Assembly (NCBI RefSeq): GCF_041146395.1
Contig: NC_090999.1
Location: forward strand, 72,731,001 to 72,795,000
Direction of reading: 5' to 3'
DNA from: Eulemur rufifrons
Taxonomy: Eukaryota; Chordata; Mammalia; Primates; Lemuridae
Length of the DNA: 64,000 bases
Positions within the stretch are counted from its first letter, which is position 1. Every line of letters starts with the position of its first letter. Under the pieces are notes generated by a model. The model was not told where the DNA came from. It made no database searches and saw nothing but the letters and a program-made list of their open reading frames with translations. Positions 46,801 through 57,860 of this stretch are shown one piece after another. Both the position numbers and the translations under genes were made by a program.

Positions 46801-48159
46801 AATAGCCTTGGTATTGTGGCTTTCTCAAGTGACAGTTGTAGTAGCAATATACCAGGTGGGTGAACAGGATCATGACCTCCTAAGTGGTTGGGATAGTATG
46901 GGTGATGGTGGTGGCAGAGATCATGAGAACATTATATCTTTCCCAATTGCTATTCCTTTGTGTTAGCAGATATTGTAATAGGCCAGCAGGTTGTGCTTGC
47001 AAACAAGAGCAAGCTATGGTGGTAGCAGTAGGGTTTATGCTTGACCTTTCTTGACCAGGAGAAATACTCAGATGTTCCAGATAATGGGTTAGGCCATGGT
47101 GTGCTCAATAGTCCAGGTCCCACACATTGTCTCAGAGGTGGAAGGTGAAGGTAAGTGAAGCTGGAGCAAACAAGCCTGCAATCAGGCCCCTCGATGGCAG
47201 GCGAGAGCACCATCCCTGGGGATCTGGGGATCTGGGAGCAGTCCTTAGGCTCCCGGGGAAATGCCCAGGTGAAGAGTGGAGCAAGAATGGAGAGTGGTGT
47301 GCCATAGCTTCAGCATGGGGAAAGAGTATAATCTTGATACCACAGCCAAGGGAGCTAGAGAGGAACCTGCTTCACTCTCATGTTCCAGACCCAGTGGGGC
47401 TCCTTCCCCCAACTTGATTTCGATAGCCCATTGGGATAGTTAGTTAAGTCGTATACAGTTTGCTTTCAGTCTGTAAAAATGCCCCAGATTGTACAACTTG
47501 CCACCTAGGTCAAAACCACACCTCTCAGGCAAATCTCCTCCTGCTCTGGTCCTATGAAGAGAGGTAAAACAGTTCCACTACCAGTGGCTAGAGACCATGC
47601 TACACTCTCATTTCTCAGTTCTGGCTGTGGGGACCCCTCCCCTAGTTGAGACCCAGATCACCAGTTCCTAGCATGAGACTCTCTAATGCCAGTAACTGCT
47701 GTTCCTGCCATCTGGCAGTATCCCATGCAGTATTCCATGAGCGAGGATCAGGAGTGGCTTTCTCTGTTGGCCCACAGGTCTGGGAGCATGTGTGGGACAC
47801 TTCTCAGTGCCATTCCTTCCCACAGTCTCCCAGCTTCTCCCTATATTAGATTCAGGCCTTGAGATAATCAAGGTGCTCCCCTATAGCCTGGATTGCACAG
47901 TTCTCCAGTTTGAAAGTGTGTCACAGGATCACTCACACCTCCCATCCTGTACTGTAGATTCACTCATGGATTTTAGCCACACCCAACCACTCAGGCTGCC
48001 TGCTTGCCTTCTCTTTCCCAGTATCTGAAGTTTTCTTTCATTTTTCTGTTGAACTACCATGTTCCTTCTTGGATAAAAGTTCACATTGTAAATCTCTACA
48101 CACTATTTTGCTGCTTCCAAGTGGATGAGGCCTGATGGAAAAGCCTCTAGTCCTCTGTC
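43861..48159 (-). mobile_element. Old L1 retrotransposon with both ends present, internally deleted
   Basis: From left to right: a short poly-T, a 3' UTR (GTATAAATTTAAGGTGTATAAG; ACCTAAATAATGTACCTTG), a stub of the ORF2 end with a short TG repeat, then at about 44279 a jump to the middle of ORF2, the endonuclease-side half (to about 45650), an ORF1 region (to about 46600) and a GC-richer 5' UTR to 48159. The ORF2 C-terminus and reverse-transcriptase core are gone. The 19-bp flanking duplication shows the 5' end is original, so the shortening occurred inside the element. It is a relative of the L1 at 10.7-16.2 kb, but its 5' UTR differs. Confidence 0.92.
47350..47820 (-). repeat. Candidate ~230-bp doublet in the L1 5' UTR
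   Basis: The phrase CTTCACTCTCATGTTCCAG with downstream GGGGCTCCTTCCCCCAACTTGA (from about 47370) recurs as CTACACTCTCATTTCTCAG with GGGGACCCCTCCCCTAGTTGA (from about 47600). Two diverged units 230 bp apart are suggested. The unit sequence differs from that of the other L1. Confidence 0.55.
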
Positions 48160-48178
48160 TTCTGCCTTGTGTTATTCT
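48160..48178. repeat. Right target-site duplication of the 43.9-48.2 kb L1
   Basis: It matches 43842-43860 at 17 of 19 positions; both differences are C/T transitions. Confidence 0.88.
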
Positions 48179-50706
48179 TAGGTCCTAGTACTGTTGGAAC
48201 CGTAAGGGCAAACCTAGTTTAAAGTGAATGAGAATCATTATTGCCAGACAACAATGTATAGTCTCTCTCTCTCTGTCCTCTAAACTGGAAACTAAATTAG
48301 TAGGGGCTAATAGGAATTTCATATTATTATTTTCTGAGGCATGAAAGGATTGGTGTCATAGAAAATATACAATATGCCTTTATAGTCCATAGTACATTTA
48401 ATTATCTAGTAAAGTAAATGGCTTGTAAGTGGACCACATTTAAAATATTTTCTCATTTTTCCAAACGGTCATAGTATACCATTTAACGTTTCTCAGCAAA
48501 TAAAGTCCTAGACATGCTAAAAATTGATGCATTCACTAATGAAGGGAAGAAGTAGTTTTTGCTTTGAGACTTATTCTTCTGCTTTAAAATATGTCATGTC
48601 AGAATGTCTTTTTTTTTTTTTTTTCTAACAACACTCCTGTGAGGTAAGAAAGTCTTGTTGATAGTCAACTTTCAATTCTTTCCTTCAAGTGTATGATACT
48701 AGCTATCTAAAGATAATTTGTAGCCCATTTTGTAACAAAGTTCTAATTTATTCTTGTTTCAGGGTATACCCTTTCTTGATCTATGCATTATTTAATGTGC
48801 TCTGAACATCAGAATATTTTCAGTAGTCTGCATGCAGAACAAGATAGAGTCTTTTAAAGTTTATTTCTCTATATTTGCATAGAGTTTTATAACATCACAG
48901 TCTTTGCAGTCAATCTCATTTGTGGGTGCTTTAGTCCCTCACAGATATTCTTTATAGAAAAATAGTCTGGGAAGAATTACCATAGCTGAAAACTATGCTT
49001 GATTTTCTTATTTGCATGTTAATACCCAGAATACTCTTTGAATTTATTCAGGGTAGCTGTTTCATAGTGGAAATGCCATCTGAACTCTAAGAATAAACTA
49101 AAAAGCCTTGTGTAGACCTATGAGCTCCCTGAGTTCTTTTCTGTAAATGTAAGTGATCATGAAAAGCTCAGTGTCTCTAAGGAAAAACAAAAGAACAGAC
49201 CTTCTTTTTATATGCAAATACAGGAACTCAACATCAACATTGTGTTAACTCCTAATCTTTTTTTTTGCAAATTTTTAATTTTGTGATCCCATTTCTCTGC
49301 CAAACTGCATTAGTTTCATTGTTTATAAATCAGCCCTGAATTCCCTGAGGCAGAAAGGCCAGGCAGTCGGCTTAATACAGCCTTAAGCTGTATTAGCCTT
49401 AAGCTTCTCTGCCAGAGAGGTCTGTAGGCAGTTTCCATGGGGGGGAGAGGGGGGCAGAATTTAATCATACATGGCTAATTACATGGGAATAATACAAAAT
49501 TTGGGAAATATTTTCTTACTGTGTTCAAGAGCCTCTGACGTGACAGGCTGAACTGTAGACAGCAAATGATCCATTTTGAGGAACACACAAATGGAAAAGT
49601 GCATATTGTGTATTTGGTAGAACATTTGATGCTTTTAAAGTCCCAGCACCTTTCAGCCGACCATCATGTTTTCTATCTGATAATAACTTGTTCCAAGTCG
49701 AATCACCATGGTTGACTGCACCCTATCACACCTTTGGATTAGGAAAGTGGAACTTAGAAGTATCTGTGAAGTATTTCTTGATTATTCACAAGTTAACTCC
49801 TAATTGAAATAGGCTGCAGTGAAATACCCAGTTCATCCCAGCATACAGCAAAAGCACTGAACTATGGTTCAACAAATTGACCTTCAGAGATTATTATGAC
49901 CTTCACATTGTTGCTAACATCAATGATGCATTTTTTCTTGTTTTATTTTAAATGGAATTTGATGGTCAACCTCTGGGAAGGAGGGAACATTAAATCACCT
50001 CCTTTGATAATTTTCTGAAGAGGATAGTAATAACTGATACTAATATTTTAGTTGATCAAAGAAAAATATAAGATTTCTATTTTAATGTTAATCCTTATTA
50101 TATATGGCCACATTCTTAGAATGATAAAATTCTACTGGAGGAACGAGGTCTGCTGCTGTGAGTATATTTAATCTTTATTTTTTTGTAAACATTCTATTGA
50201 ATCTCTTTATGGAGCATTTTATAACAACTAAATATTTGAATAACTTCAAGTTTCTGCATTTCATGCTAAAGTCATGACTTTAAAAACCCTGAACTGATAT
50301 ACGGCCCAAAGCAGGCAGCCATTTGTTCATTGACACTGATGCTAAACTCACATTCTTAAATTTTATGGCTTGAAGGTGAGATTTAGCTACAAAGAATGAC
50401 AGTTACAGTCATTATCTCTTGTTTTTTGTTCTAATCTGAGAAGTGAAGAAGAGACTTTTGTCACCTCAAGACATTTGATAACACAAAGAGCTGTGTTTGT
50501 TAGTCGTGCATGCAGTTGTGTAAAGCATCCAGTTCTGGCCTGATAAAATATATTTGGGTATGAATGAATGTTGCAAAAACCTCATTCATGTGCTGTTTTT
50601 TAAATGTGATATTCAATTTTTGTAAATTTTTACATCAATGTGATTTAATATTTTGGAGGAGAAATGTACATATTAATTTAAAAACAGATCTTTTTCAACA
50701 TAGAAT
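48179..50706. other. Gene-free DNA, mostly unique
   Basis: About 2.5 kb with no gene. From about 48480 to 50690 I could name no repeat and composition is fairly balanced (for example 49540-49990), so this is the best place in the window to look for conserved non-coding DNA. A T20 run lies near 48608. A small hairpin lies at 49373-49395, followed by a G-rich GGGGGGGAGAGGGGGGC at 49440-49456. Confidence 0.45.
49373..49395. repeat. Perfect short hairpin
   Basis: TAATACAGC and GCTGTATTA form a 9-bp stem around CTTAA. The 11-mer AGCCTTAAGCT occurs twice in 23 bases here, overlapping the loop and then again at its right side. There is no T run after the stem. Confidence 0.75.
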
Positions 50707-51314
50707 TGTGAAATAAAATAAAATCTTAAATACCCCCTCTTCCCCACTGACTGAATGGACCTCCTCTTGGCCAAAGGATACCCTAAAACTGAGTGACTGG
50801 CCAAGAGAAGGGCGGTCAGCAATGCCTCATCACACCCCCCTCCCTTGCTGTAGTTATCCTTTGTAAATCATTAACAGGCCTAAGGCTATACAAGACAAAC
50901 CTGTAGGTCCTCAATTTACACAACAAATATATGACCCATAGCTTATCTCTGATTAACAGACTTCCTTATCTTAACTTAAAACATTCCAAGCCTTTAGACA
51001 AAGCTTTTTTAACCAATTACAAGTCAAAGAGTCTTTAAACCCACTTATAACTTATAGGCCATCCCCTCACCCCCAACGCCCCCTCAACTGCTTTGAGATG
51101 TCCTATCTTTTTCCAGCCAAAGCAATGTATGATTTATGACTTTAGCTGTAATTCCTGTCTCCCTGAAATGTATAAAACCAAACTGTAACCCAGACACAGT
51201 GAGTCCACTTGCTCAAGGCTTCTTGAGCGTGGCTCTGGGCCATGGTCCTCAAATTTGGCTAAGAATAAACTTCTTTAAATTACTTTACCAAGTTTTGCTT
51301 CTTTTCCATTGACA
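50707..51314 (+). mobile_element. Endogenous-retrovirus solo LTR, probably class I (ERV1)
   Basis: The 608-bp element begins TGTGAA and ends TTGACA, giving short inverted ends. GAAT flanks both sides (50703-50706 and 51315-51318), a 4-bp duplication typical of class I and gammaretrovirus-like elements. Inside are a TATA box (TATAAAA, 51171) and a polyadenylation hexamer (AATAAA, 51264), in U3-R order about 90 bp apart, followed by a U5-like end (ACTTTACCAAGTTTTGC). No gag, pol or env sequence is attached. The subfamily is uncertain. Confidence 0.85.
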
Positions 51315-51318
51315 GAAT

Positions 51319-52364
51319 GAAACACTTGAAAAGGACTTTATAGGATTTGAGGTTCACTCTTGAAATAAAAATCCCTTCTAGGAATGTGGATCCTGAATTA
51401 AGAGTTATCTTTGCCTACTTCTTGTTGATAGAAATTTCTCCATATCAGGCAGTTTACATTCAATTGTTAAGGAATTCTAGATAACTTCTTTCTAATATTG
51501 ACCCAAAATTTGACCTTAATTGCCATCAATAATAAATCTGTAACTATTTAGAAAAAATATAATCTGTCTTACATATTAAAAATCTTTAAGTGTTTGAAGA
51601 TATTTACCATTATTTCAACATTTTCAATACTTGATTGATTTATTTCAAATGCCTGTGTCTTCTATTTTAAAATCATAGGACCCAGAGAAAAATATCATAT
51701 TTTTCCTTGCTCATGTATGGCCATAATTCTTGGCAAACTATTTACATATATTATTATTGAATGTGTTTAGAAATTATTTAGCATTTGAGGCCATTTATCT
51801 TATCACTGATTGGATTCGAGGCTGCTACACTTTGCTAATTCAGTCTAGATCACCCTTGTCTTCTGTTACCTTTTGCTTCAGGTATTGGTTTTACTTAAGA
51901 CATCCTGTTTACTTATAATCTTTATAACGCATATATGGAGTAAAACAAAGACTTCCAGATATAATTAAATAATCGAATTTCATAAAATTAATAACCTTAA
52001 TTTTAGGTTGAGCAAAGTCAATGAGCTATAGGATAAGATTTTACAAAGTGGTTCTTAGAGTCTGTACAAACATGGTGTTAGGTATTTTCTTTTAATAAAT
52101 AGCTAAGGCAGCTTATAGTCTACCCATAGGCTGAGTAGAGTATGCTGATGTATCATCTTATGTAATAAGTGAAAATTCTTCCTTCCTCTCTAATCATGTA
52201 TGTTGTAATACCCTGTCCTACATAAATACCATTCATTTATTCAATAATATTTTTAATAACAAATGAACGTATTTGAAAAAATTCAATTTCAAAAACTTTT
52301 ACTACAAAGTAAAAACAAGAAACATCAGAAACAATAAAAGAAAAATCAGGAGTACTGCATTTTA
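51319..52364. other. Gene-free unique DNA
   Basis: No gene or named repeat was seen. Confidence 0.4.
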
Positions 52365-53840
52365 TTTGTTTGTTTTTAACACTGTCATGGCTTTATTTAA
52401 AACACCACAGCACAAAAGTATAAAGTCAGTTTTTTAAGGAGTGATTCTTGAGGAAGTTACACTGCATACATACTGCCACACACAGAGCATTAAAATAGAA
52501 CCAGGAACTTTTACAAAATGTAAAACGTGCCCTTACTATTTGCATGAAAATACTACCCACAAAGCTAAGGTAAGTAATGAAAGTTATCTGGAGGCTTTAA
52601 GTGTTGTTTTCAAACCAAAGAACTCTAATTTTGGTTTCACAATTAGATGATTGATAAAAAAGTCAATATATAGATTTGTTTTTAAAAATACGTATTTTAT
52701 AATCTGGCATAGTATGCAATAAATACTTTTAGGTACTAGAATAGGACATTTCAGTTGTTAAAATTAGAAGAAAAATGTTAATTTTTTGGAGATTCCAATC
52801 CCCCCACTAAACTTATTCCAAGTGTTTTATTTCAGTCGCTTGTGAAACTTTTTGAGTTTCTCCACAAATAACTCCATAATTTTTACTTTATAGCACCAAG
52901 CCATACATTTTAAACTAAAAAAAACAGCAGCAGCCAAACTGTACTCAGTATTTTAAATGCGTCCCAGTATGGAACCATAACTTCATTTGCTGACATTAAC
53001 TTTTAAAAAACTTACAATTTATTCAAAACAAAGGGAAAAAATTTTAGATAGCTGAGATTTAAAAAACAATTGCCTTGAACATTGAGCCTCCATGAGAAAA
53101 AGGGAGATGTGATCGTCTACTCATTATATTTTATTTAGTAGCCATGTAAAGAAACACATATTCACACTTCTTCCAAACATTTTTTCTATGTTTAATGGAC
53201 ATTCATCCACTTGAAAAAAAATCTTAACTTTAATATAAATTTAGTTTCAAATATTTTTCCAACTGCTTAGTGTATTCTAATTAAATGCTATATGTGGTAA
53301 TACATTAAAACTATAGGAATAATTAAATATCCTACTCAGAAAAATTAGAAATACTTTGTAGAGTAGTATCCAAATCATTTGAGAAGCCACCTTAAAGATA
53401 TGACATGAATGTCTTATTAATTAACAACAGACAATTGTTCTCACTTTTGAGGAACACAAATGCTGCTTCCCAAAGCCGCCCCTTTCTTTCCTTTCTTCAT
53501 CCTACTAATACAGTCTTATGTTGTCCATCAAGAAACATTTACAGTAAGCAGAAAATTGCATGAAACTGTATTAATAATAATATTCATATCTCAGAAAATA
53601 CCAAATTCCTTTCACTTCACTTGTCTGAAACTCAGACAGGTCTACAATGTGGTTGAGGTTTAAGACTAAAGATTTTCCCAGGCATATACAAGTTTCCCAA
53701 ACTTTTTTTAAGATTGAGGGAGATGAGTGAAACAAGAAGGGCAGGTGACCATAAAGGAATTGCTGAGAAGAAAAAGAATGCACACCTAAAAACAAAACAA
53801 AATAAATTGTTAGCATGTCATGATCTACAGCCTAAAGAAA
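52365..53840 (-). other. Possible minus-strand 3' UTR or retrocopied 3' end
   Basis: On the minus strand, AATAAA (52397 down to 52392) is followed after about 16 bases by an A-rich AAAAACAAACAAATAAAA stretch. That could be a worn poly-A tail, or a cleavage site in an A-rich context. Upstream lie about 1.4 kb without any repeat I can name. Further upstream, minus-strand polypyrimidine-AG sequences occur near 53785 and 53890. No conserved reading frame was recognised. On the plus strand an unrelated strong splice-donor-like AAG/GTAAGT lies at 52567-52575. This could all be chance in AT-rich DNA. Confidence 0.25.
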
Positions 53841-54179
53841 GAGTTCACCTGAATGTGTCTGGACTTCCGTATAAGCAATTTTTCCTGCAAATATAACAAT
53901 CTTATCAGTCATCACAAAATCCATGAACTACGTTACTGAATAGAACCTCCACAAAAATCAATGAATTGAACCTTTACTATTCTGCTTCTACTTTTTGAGT
54001 TACTCATGTGACAAGAAAACACTCATATACTCTTAGCCAAAAAAAAGATCACTGCCTTTAAACTAAAGATCTTTGGATCGTCTCTAAAAGAATAATCAAC
54101 TGATCATTAAAGAGATTATTGCTATTTTATATTATAGCTAACTGGAATGTCAGTTAATTTATAAATATTGAAAGAATGA
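53841..54179. other. Gene-free AT-rich DNA
   Basis: Nothing recognisable was seen apart from the splice-acceptor-like sequences mentioned for the preceding entry. Confidence 0.35.
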
Positions 54180-56405
54180 AGTATTGTGTATTCATGTGCA
54201 GGCAATATGATTATGTACATAGCAAATTAAAAAATATCTAACATATACAAACATTAAAGCTAATACTTGAATTTAGAAAGGTTGCAAAATAGAAGTCTAA
54301 TATAAAAATAAATAATTCATATGCTGTATAGGAAAAATCGGAAAATAAAATGTAAAAATATTTAAAATAACATTTATAAAAAACTATTGAGGATCACATT
54401 AAATGAAAAGTGTGCAAGACCAGTAAAATGAAAGCTACCAAACATTGCTGAGAGAAATTAAAAATTTAAATAAATGGAGATCTATAACATGATCATGGAC
54501 TTAAAAACTCAATATGAAGAGTCAGTGCTCTCCAAACTGAGCTATAGATTCACTGTAGTTTCAATCAATATACTGAGGTCCTTTGTTTCCCTTAGAAATA
54601 ATGTTAATTTAACTTTATTGTTATGAAATGTAAAGGACCAAGAGTAGCTAAAATGATCTTGAAAAAGAACAAAGATGGATGACTTACTTGATTTTATTAT
54701 AAGTTTTTCTATATAATTCATACAGTTTAGTACCTACATAAGAATAAACAAATCAATTAGTGGAACATAAGAGGAAGGTCAGAATAGACATATGGTAGAT
54801 TTTCTACAAACATGCCAAAACTATTCACTGGAGAATAATACTCTTTTTCAGGAAATGTTGCTAAAATATTTTAAAAGCTGCATGGAAAGAAAAAAAATCA
54901 ACCTCTATCATACATCAAATATAAAAATTTATTTAGGTTGGAGCCTAAATCTAAAAGTACAAGTTAATATATAAAGCTTCTCAGGGAATTATGTAAAAAT
55001 ATCTTAATGGCCTTGATATGGGCAAAGTTTTTTTTTTTTCTTTTTTTTCTTTTTTGAGATAGAGTCTCACTATGTTGCCAAGGCCTTGAGCGCAGTGTCA
55101 TGATTGTCGATCACTACAGCCTGGAACTCCTGAACTCAAAGGATCATCTTGACTCAGCCTTCTGAGTAGATAGGGTCACAGGTACATACCACCAGGCCTG
55201 GCTAGTTTTTATTTATTTTTTTTTTTTGTAGAGACAGGGTCTTGTGATATTGCTCAGGCTGGTCTCAAACTCCTGGCCTCAAGTGTTCCTCCCTCTTCAG
55301 CCACACAAAGTGCTGTGATTAAAGGTGTAAGCCACTGTGCCTGATCCTTGCACAGTTTTCTTACACAAAACACACACACACAAAATAGTAATCATATAAA
55401 ATAAAAACTACTGCCCATCCAAAACCAGCAATCAGAAATTGAGTTGAATGAGGAATGTATAAGTAATGTATGTCTCTGACAAATAAATGATATCTAAGAT
55501 ATATAATAAATTCTTATAACAAAATAATATAAACAAAATAAAACAGTGAAATGTTAAAAAAATGGACAAAAGACTTCTGCAAACCTATTACAAAAGGAGA
55601 TATTATACAAATGAGCTCATGAAAAATGCACTCAAAATAAATCATGGCAAAATGTATGCTCAAACCAAAATTAGGTACATTCACAAAAGGGCTAATATCA
55701 TAAAACTTACCATGTTGACAAAAAGACATGTTGGCAAAGCTGTAAAGCAACTGGAAATCTAAAATAATTTGGTGGCAGTGTAAAAATGCACAACCATATT
55801 GAAAAATTCTACTTTAGTCCATTTAAAAAGCAATCAGCATGGACTAACCAATGAGGACACCTCTAGTCATCTTTCCAAGTGAAATTAAAATTTATGTACA
55901 CAAAAAGGGCTCTGCAATGTATTAAAAATAACTTTGTTCATAATGGTCATAGAACTGGAAACAACTCAAATGTCTATTAATAGCAGAATGTATAAACAAA
56001 TGGGGTACATTCTATGATTAATAAGATTAATTAACATGATTAATTTCTTTGGGGTAATTAATAAATAACAGACTATACTCTCAACAGCATGAATGAATCT
56101 CAAAGCATGTTGAGTAAAAAAAGTCAGGCACTAACAATGTACATTCAGTATGATTTAATTCTATGTAATTCAGAATCAGGCAAACTTTATCATGGTAGAA
56201 AACCAGAGAATTGTATTTGGAGTTGAAGAGAGAGATTTGATTGGAAACATGAACAAAGAAATTTTCTGAGATGATAGAACTGTTTTACATCTTGATTAGA
56301 CAGTGGATTAGGTTAGGGGAATACGTTTGTCAAAACCCGTTAAACCGTGTGCTCAACTGTATTTAAAATATTTATCAATAAATGAGATATAAAAATTAGT
56401 GATAT
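54180..56405 (+). mobile_element. Old 5'-truncated L1 (L1M/L1ME-type)
   Basis: It follows the end of ORF2 and a long 3' UTR of old L1M elements: AAATGGAGATCTATAACATG, GGACCAAGAGTAGCTAAAATG, GGCCTTGATATGGGCAAAG, then (after an Alu) ACTGGAAACAACTCAAATGTC, AGCATGAATGAATCTCAAAGC and TTTTACATCTTGATTAGACAG. All frames are broken. An AluJ interrupts it at 55028-55347. Confidence 0.85.
55028..55347 (-). mobile_element. AluJ SINE inserted in L1
   Basis: It is a complete dimeric Alu read backwards: T-rich tail (55028-55055), GAGATAGAGTCTCACTATG, the middle A-rich linker (as T14), GAGACAGGGTCTTGTGATATTGC, and end GTAAGCCACTGTGCCTGATC. J-class features are clear. GGCAAAG on the left and GCACAG on the right correspond to one L1 position, so they are the worn target duplication. 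Confidence 0.93.
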
Positions 56406-57629
56406 TACAATTCTATATAGTAATAAAATTGAATATTAAAAGGGAAACTTTGAAATGTGTGAAGACTGCTGAAATATTTATCTCATTTCCCCCCAAATTA
56501 GAGATAATGTATTAGTTTGAGCACTATCAAAAATAAAAAGAGAGTACACATAAGTAAATACTTTTGCGAATAATTATTGAGGTTTGAAGGAGTTGATAAA
56601 TGATTCTTTTTCAAGTTGCCTGTCATAGGATGGATCCAATTAAATGGTAAATGCATATATCCAGGAAACAGACCCAAATATCGCTTTCATTAAAAATGCA
56701 AATTAGACTAGTGACAACAATGGGCATTTGAATATGTCACCCTAAATTAAATGTCCATGCTGACTTAGTCACTGTCATTATTAGTTAGCCAAATGCACCA
56801 TCCTAAGGGCTATCTATGCCTTTCCCCCTAAAATGGCTGTATGGCCAACAGAAGATGAGCATGCAATATGTCTTCGGGTAGAAGATTTTTCGGAGAAGAA
56901 ACAGGAGAAAAGAGGAAGGAAGTTAGAAAGGAAGGGAGAGAGAAGGATGGAGGGAGAAATGGAGACAGGGAGGGAAAAAGAAAAGAAGAGAGGAAGGAGG
57001 TGGCAGAGAGAGAAAGAGCAATAAATAAATTTTAGTATGGCTCAGTAACTGGAAAGACCATTGCTATTACAATTAGATATTCAAGTGATATATTATTAGT
57101 GACTTACAAGTTGAAAATCATAATAAATTTGAAATCTATCGTATGTCCATCTTAATGTACTTTGATTAAATCTTTTTCCTCCATCTCTTCAATGAGCATA
57201 TATTTAATATCAGCTATATGCAAACAGAATAATCTATTATATAACTTAGGCTCAAAAATAAATTTATATTATTTTAGGTAGCTCTTATTACTATGATTGA
57301 TCTCATACTTATGCCAGACAGTAATTTGGCAGAAGGTCTGTATCTTTCATTTCTTTTAATTTTTTTATGAGTGCAAGTTAGTGGATTCTACAAGAACCAG
57401 TGTTAGAGAATACAATATGAAAGTATATTTCAGAAATCCCTTAACAAGTGCTGGGAAATAAACTTCAATCTTTTTGTTCTAGCTATCTTTTCTCCTGAGA
57501 AACAGCTATGTTCAGAAGCTTGATAAAATATCTACCATTTCAAATTAGATACATGGATGTTCTCTACTTTTTAATTTGAATTTTAATAATATATCTATTA
57601 TTCTTGCCTGTTTTAAAAATTATTCATTC
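56406..57629. other. Gene-free DNA with a polypurine tract
   Basis: No gene or named repeat was seen. A GA-rich polypurine tract lies at 56896-57022. Confidence 0.5.
56896..57022. repeat. GA-rich polypurine tract, about 125 bp
   Basis: Nearly every base is A or G on the plus strand, with only a few T or C breaks. The 63-codon Glu/Arg/Lys-rich frame here is a by-product of the purine bias and is not a gene. Confidence 0.9.
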
Positions 57630-57860
57630 ATTTGCTCATTTAACAAAAGTTTATTAAGCGCCCATCATAAGCCAGGAATTGCTCTAATTGTTTAGGACAA
57701 AGCAGAGACCAAACAAAGTCTTTAAGCTCACAAAACTTATTTCTCTAGTAGGGAAGACTAAAATACGAAAACACAAATGTTCCGTAGTGTCAGATACTAA
57801 CAAGTGATGTGATGAAAAACAAAGTGGGGTAAGGGGCTCACAAGAGGGGTGCGACCTTTT
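57630..57860 (+). mobile_element. Very old interspersed repeat copy
   Basis: TTATTAAGCGCCCATCATAAGCCAGGAATTGCTC, then GAGACCAAACAAAGTCTTTAAGCTCAC, then CAGATACTAACAAGTGATGTGATG follow the same family as 62970-63230. Confidence 0.5.

Noticed and set aside
49373..49395. Bacterial-type terminator hairpin
   Set aside because: The stem is short, it is not followed by a T run, and the DNA is nuclear mammalian.
56833..57024. Charged Glu/Arg/Lys protein
   Set aside because: By-product of a polypurine tract.
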